Positions 63,206 to 64,000 of a stretch of DNA of 64,000 bases are shown in pieces. A model generated the notes under the pieces. The model was not told the DNA's origin and searched no databases. It saw only the letters and a list, made by a program, of their open reading frames with translations. The stretch comes from Paraburkholderia piptadeniae (GTDB lineage: Bacteria; Pseudomonadota; Gammaproteobacteria; Burkholderiales; Burkholderiaceae), in assembly GCF_900007165.1 (NCBI RefSeq), contig NZ_CYGY02000010.1, positions 62,001-126,000 of the forward strand, read 5' to 3'. Numbering within the stretch: the first letter of the stretch is position 1; every line of letters begins with the position of its first letter. A program made the translations under genes and the position numbers.

Positions 63206-63637
63206 ATGAATTTCGTCGAGACCGTTCTCGCATCTACTGCCGCAGCGTGCATCGCGCTGAGCGCATCGCACGCCGCCCATGCGCATGGCATCGATGGCCC
63301 GCACGAGCACATTAGCCCGGCGTTCCCGACCGCCATTGCAAACGTGCCCGGCAAGACCGTGACGGCCATCGTCGTCGACTACAAACCGGGTGGCGTTTCG
63401 CCGTCGCATCGCCATGGGCAGGCGTTCGTGGTCGGCTATGTGCTGCAGGGCGAAATCCGCAGCAAGGTCGATGACGGCGAAGAGCGCGTGTATCACGCGG
63501 GTGAAAGCTGGACGGAGGTGCCGGGCGCTCACCATCTGATCAGCGAGAACGCCAGCAAGACGAAGCCTGCAAAGCTGCTCGCCATCTTTGTCGCCGACGA
63601 CAACGATAAGGACCTCGTGACCTGGGACAAGAAGTAA
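63206..63637 (+). CDS. Exported cupin-domain protein
   Basis: This protein of 143 residues has a signal peptide (about 1-25, ending AHA) and a single cupin barrel. Motif 1 reads PSHRHGQAFVVGYVLQGEIRS (split across residues about 69-89) and motif 2 GESWTEVPGAHHLIS. The metal-binding His and Glu/Gln positions are mostly present. Secreted cupins of this kind are common in Proteobacteria and lack an assigned function. A clear GGAGAG ribosome-binding site precedes the start. It is divergent from the MFS gene and may share its regulation. Confidence 0.85.
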   Translation: MNFVETVLASTAAACIALSASHAAHAHGIDGPHEHISPAFPTAIANVPGKTVTAIVVDYKPGGVSPSHRHGQAFVVGYVLQGEIRSKVDDGEERVYHAGESWTEVPGAHHLISENASKTKPAKLLAIFVADDNDKDLVTWDKK

Positions 63638-64000
63638 GCCGAGTGCATCTTTGACGCTTATCGAATCAGAGCAACAACACGCAAAGGCACGCGCAAGCTT
63701 CGAGCATTTAGTTGCCCGTCGGTAGTGGCTATCGGCCATGGATCGTTGCGTGCCTTTATCCAGCTTGCGATCCGTGCGCACATCGTCTCTATGGCGTGCG
63801 TCGACCAACCCTTGCGAGGCCCGTGTTGCATCTCAAATGGCGAAGCTTAGCTTGCGGTATTGCGGTCCGAACGTCCAATATAGAGTCATGGTGCGTCGAT
63901 GCCTGGAATCGATGCGCCATGCAGGCATGTCAAACAAATTGCCTTGCGAGCCACACCGTACAACAACGTTGACGTCAGCAGCAGCACCTCGGCCGCGCGA
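63638..64000. other. Non-coding right end with interlocked inverted repeats
   Basis: No gene is supported in these 363 bp. Within 63683-63773, AAAGGCACGC pairs with GCGTGCCTTT (63748-63757), CGCAAGCT (63692-63699) pairs with AGCTTGCG (63762-63769), and GGATCG (63740-63745) pairs with CGATCC (63768-63773). The first two pairs interlock rather than nest. The stretch might be a structured RNA or the 3' region of the cupin transcript. A short open frame at 63712-63972 is not convincing. Confidence 0.4.

Overview
The window is GC-rich DNA with dense gene packing and strong G/C use at third codon positions. It looks like Burkholderiaceae, most likely Paraburkholderia, Caballeronia or Burkholderia. 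The gene set supports this: IrlRS-type and QseBC-type two-component pairs, a DUF3562 protein, catBAC with a divergent catR, pobA, an MprF/AcvB lipid pair and an EmrAB-OprM pump. There is no rRNA, tRNA, CRISPR array, insertion sequence or prophage. The mix of catabolic, respiratory and stress genes would fit a secondary chromosome, but that is inference.

Layout. Positions 1-4075 hold two two-component systems that converge. 4273-5343 has a Fur-family regulator and a DUF1810 protein. 5627-9485 is cyoABCD, encoding a bo3 quinol oxidase without cyoE. A stand-alone NuoM homologue follows at 10225-11763 and ends at a clear terminator. 11860-21816 is a mosaic of small metabolic, envelope and stress genes: a SlyB-like lipoprotein, RidA, an ABM-domain protein, an SDR, cupins, YjbQ, a CHAD protein, a degenerate LMW-phosphatase-like protein, FKBP, an AhpD-like protein and a stand-alone receiver. 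21907-29776 has a phospholipase-D/cardiolipin-synthase-like lipoprotein followed by a 13-bp tandem repeat, a lytic transglycosylase, a LysR regulator, a TSUP exporter, a nitroreductase, a free-methionine-sulfoxide reductase and a catalase.

30216-37061 is an RpiR/MurR-type regulator followed by ddpXABCDF, a D-Ala-D-Ala dipeptidase with its dipeptide importer. 37086-41614 has pobA, a BON-domain protein and an IorAB-type molybdenum hydroxylase. 42071-46170 has a 24-residue membrane peptide and the acvB-mprF pair for turnover and synthesis of lysyl-phosphatidylglycerol. 46859-48523 is a TPR membrane protein. 48635-54217 is a drug-efflux cluster, read on the minus strand as marR, marR, oprM-like, emrA, emrB. 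The same operator-like dyad, YTGAC-N3-TCAGATA, recurs in all four upstream or junction regions. 54301-57212 is norR divergent from hmp, with a sigma-54 type -24/-12 element between them. 57346-60878 is catC, catA, catB and divergent catR. The right end has a small membrane protein, an MFS transporter and an exported cupin.

Themes are membrane homeostasis (MprF/AcvB, ClsC-like, SlyB-like, EmrAB), aromatic catabolism (pobA, catBAC), nitrosative and oxidative defence (norR-hmp, catalase, fRMsr, AhpD-like) and peptidoglycan-peptide recovery (ddp). I do not see a clearly new multi-gene system. The most original signals are the four matching operator dyads in the efflux cluster, the orphan NuoM, the phosphatase-like protein without its catalytic arginine, a compact DnaA-box cluster, the 24-residue membrane peptide and two structured non-coding stretches.
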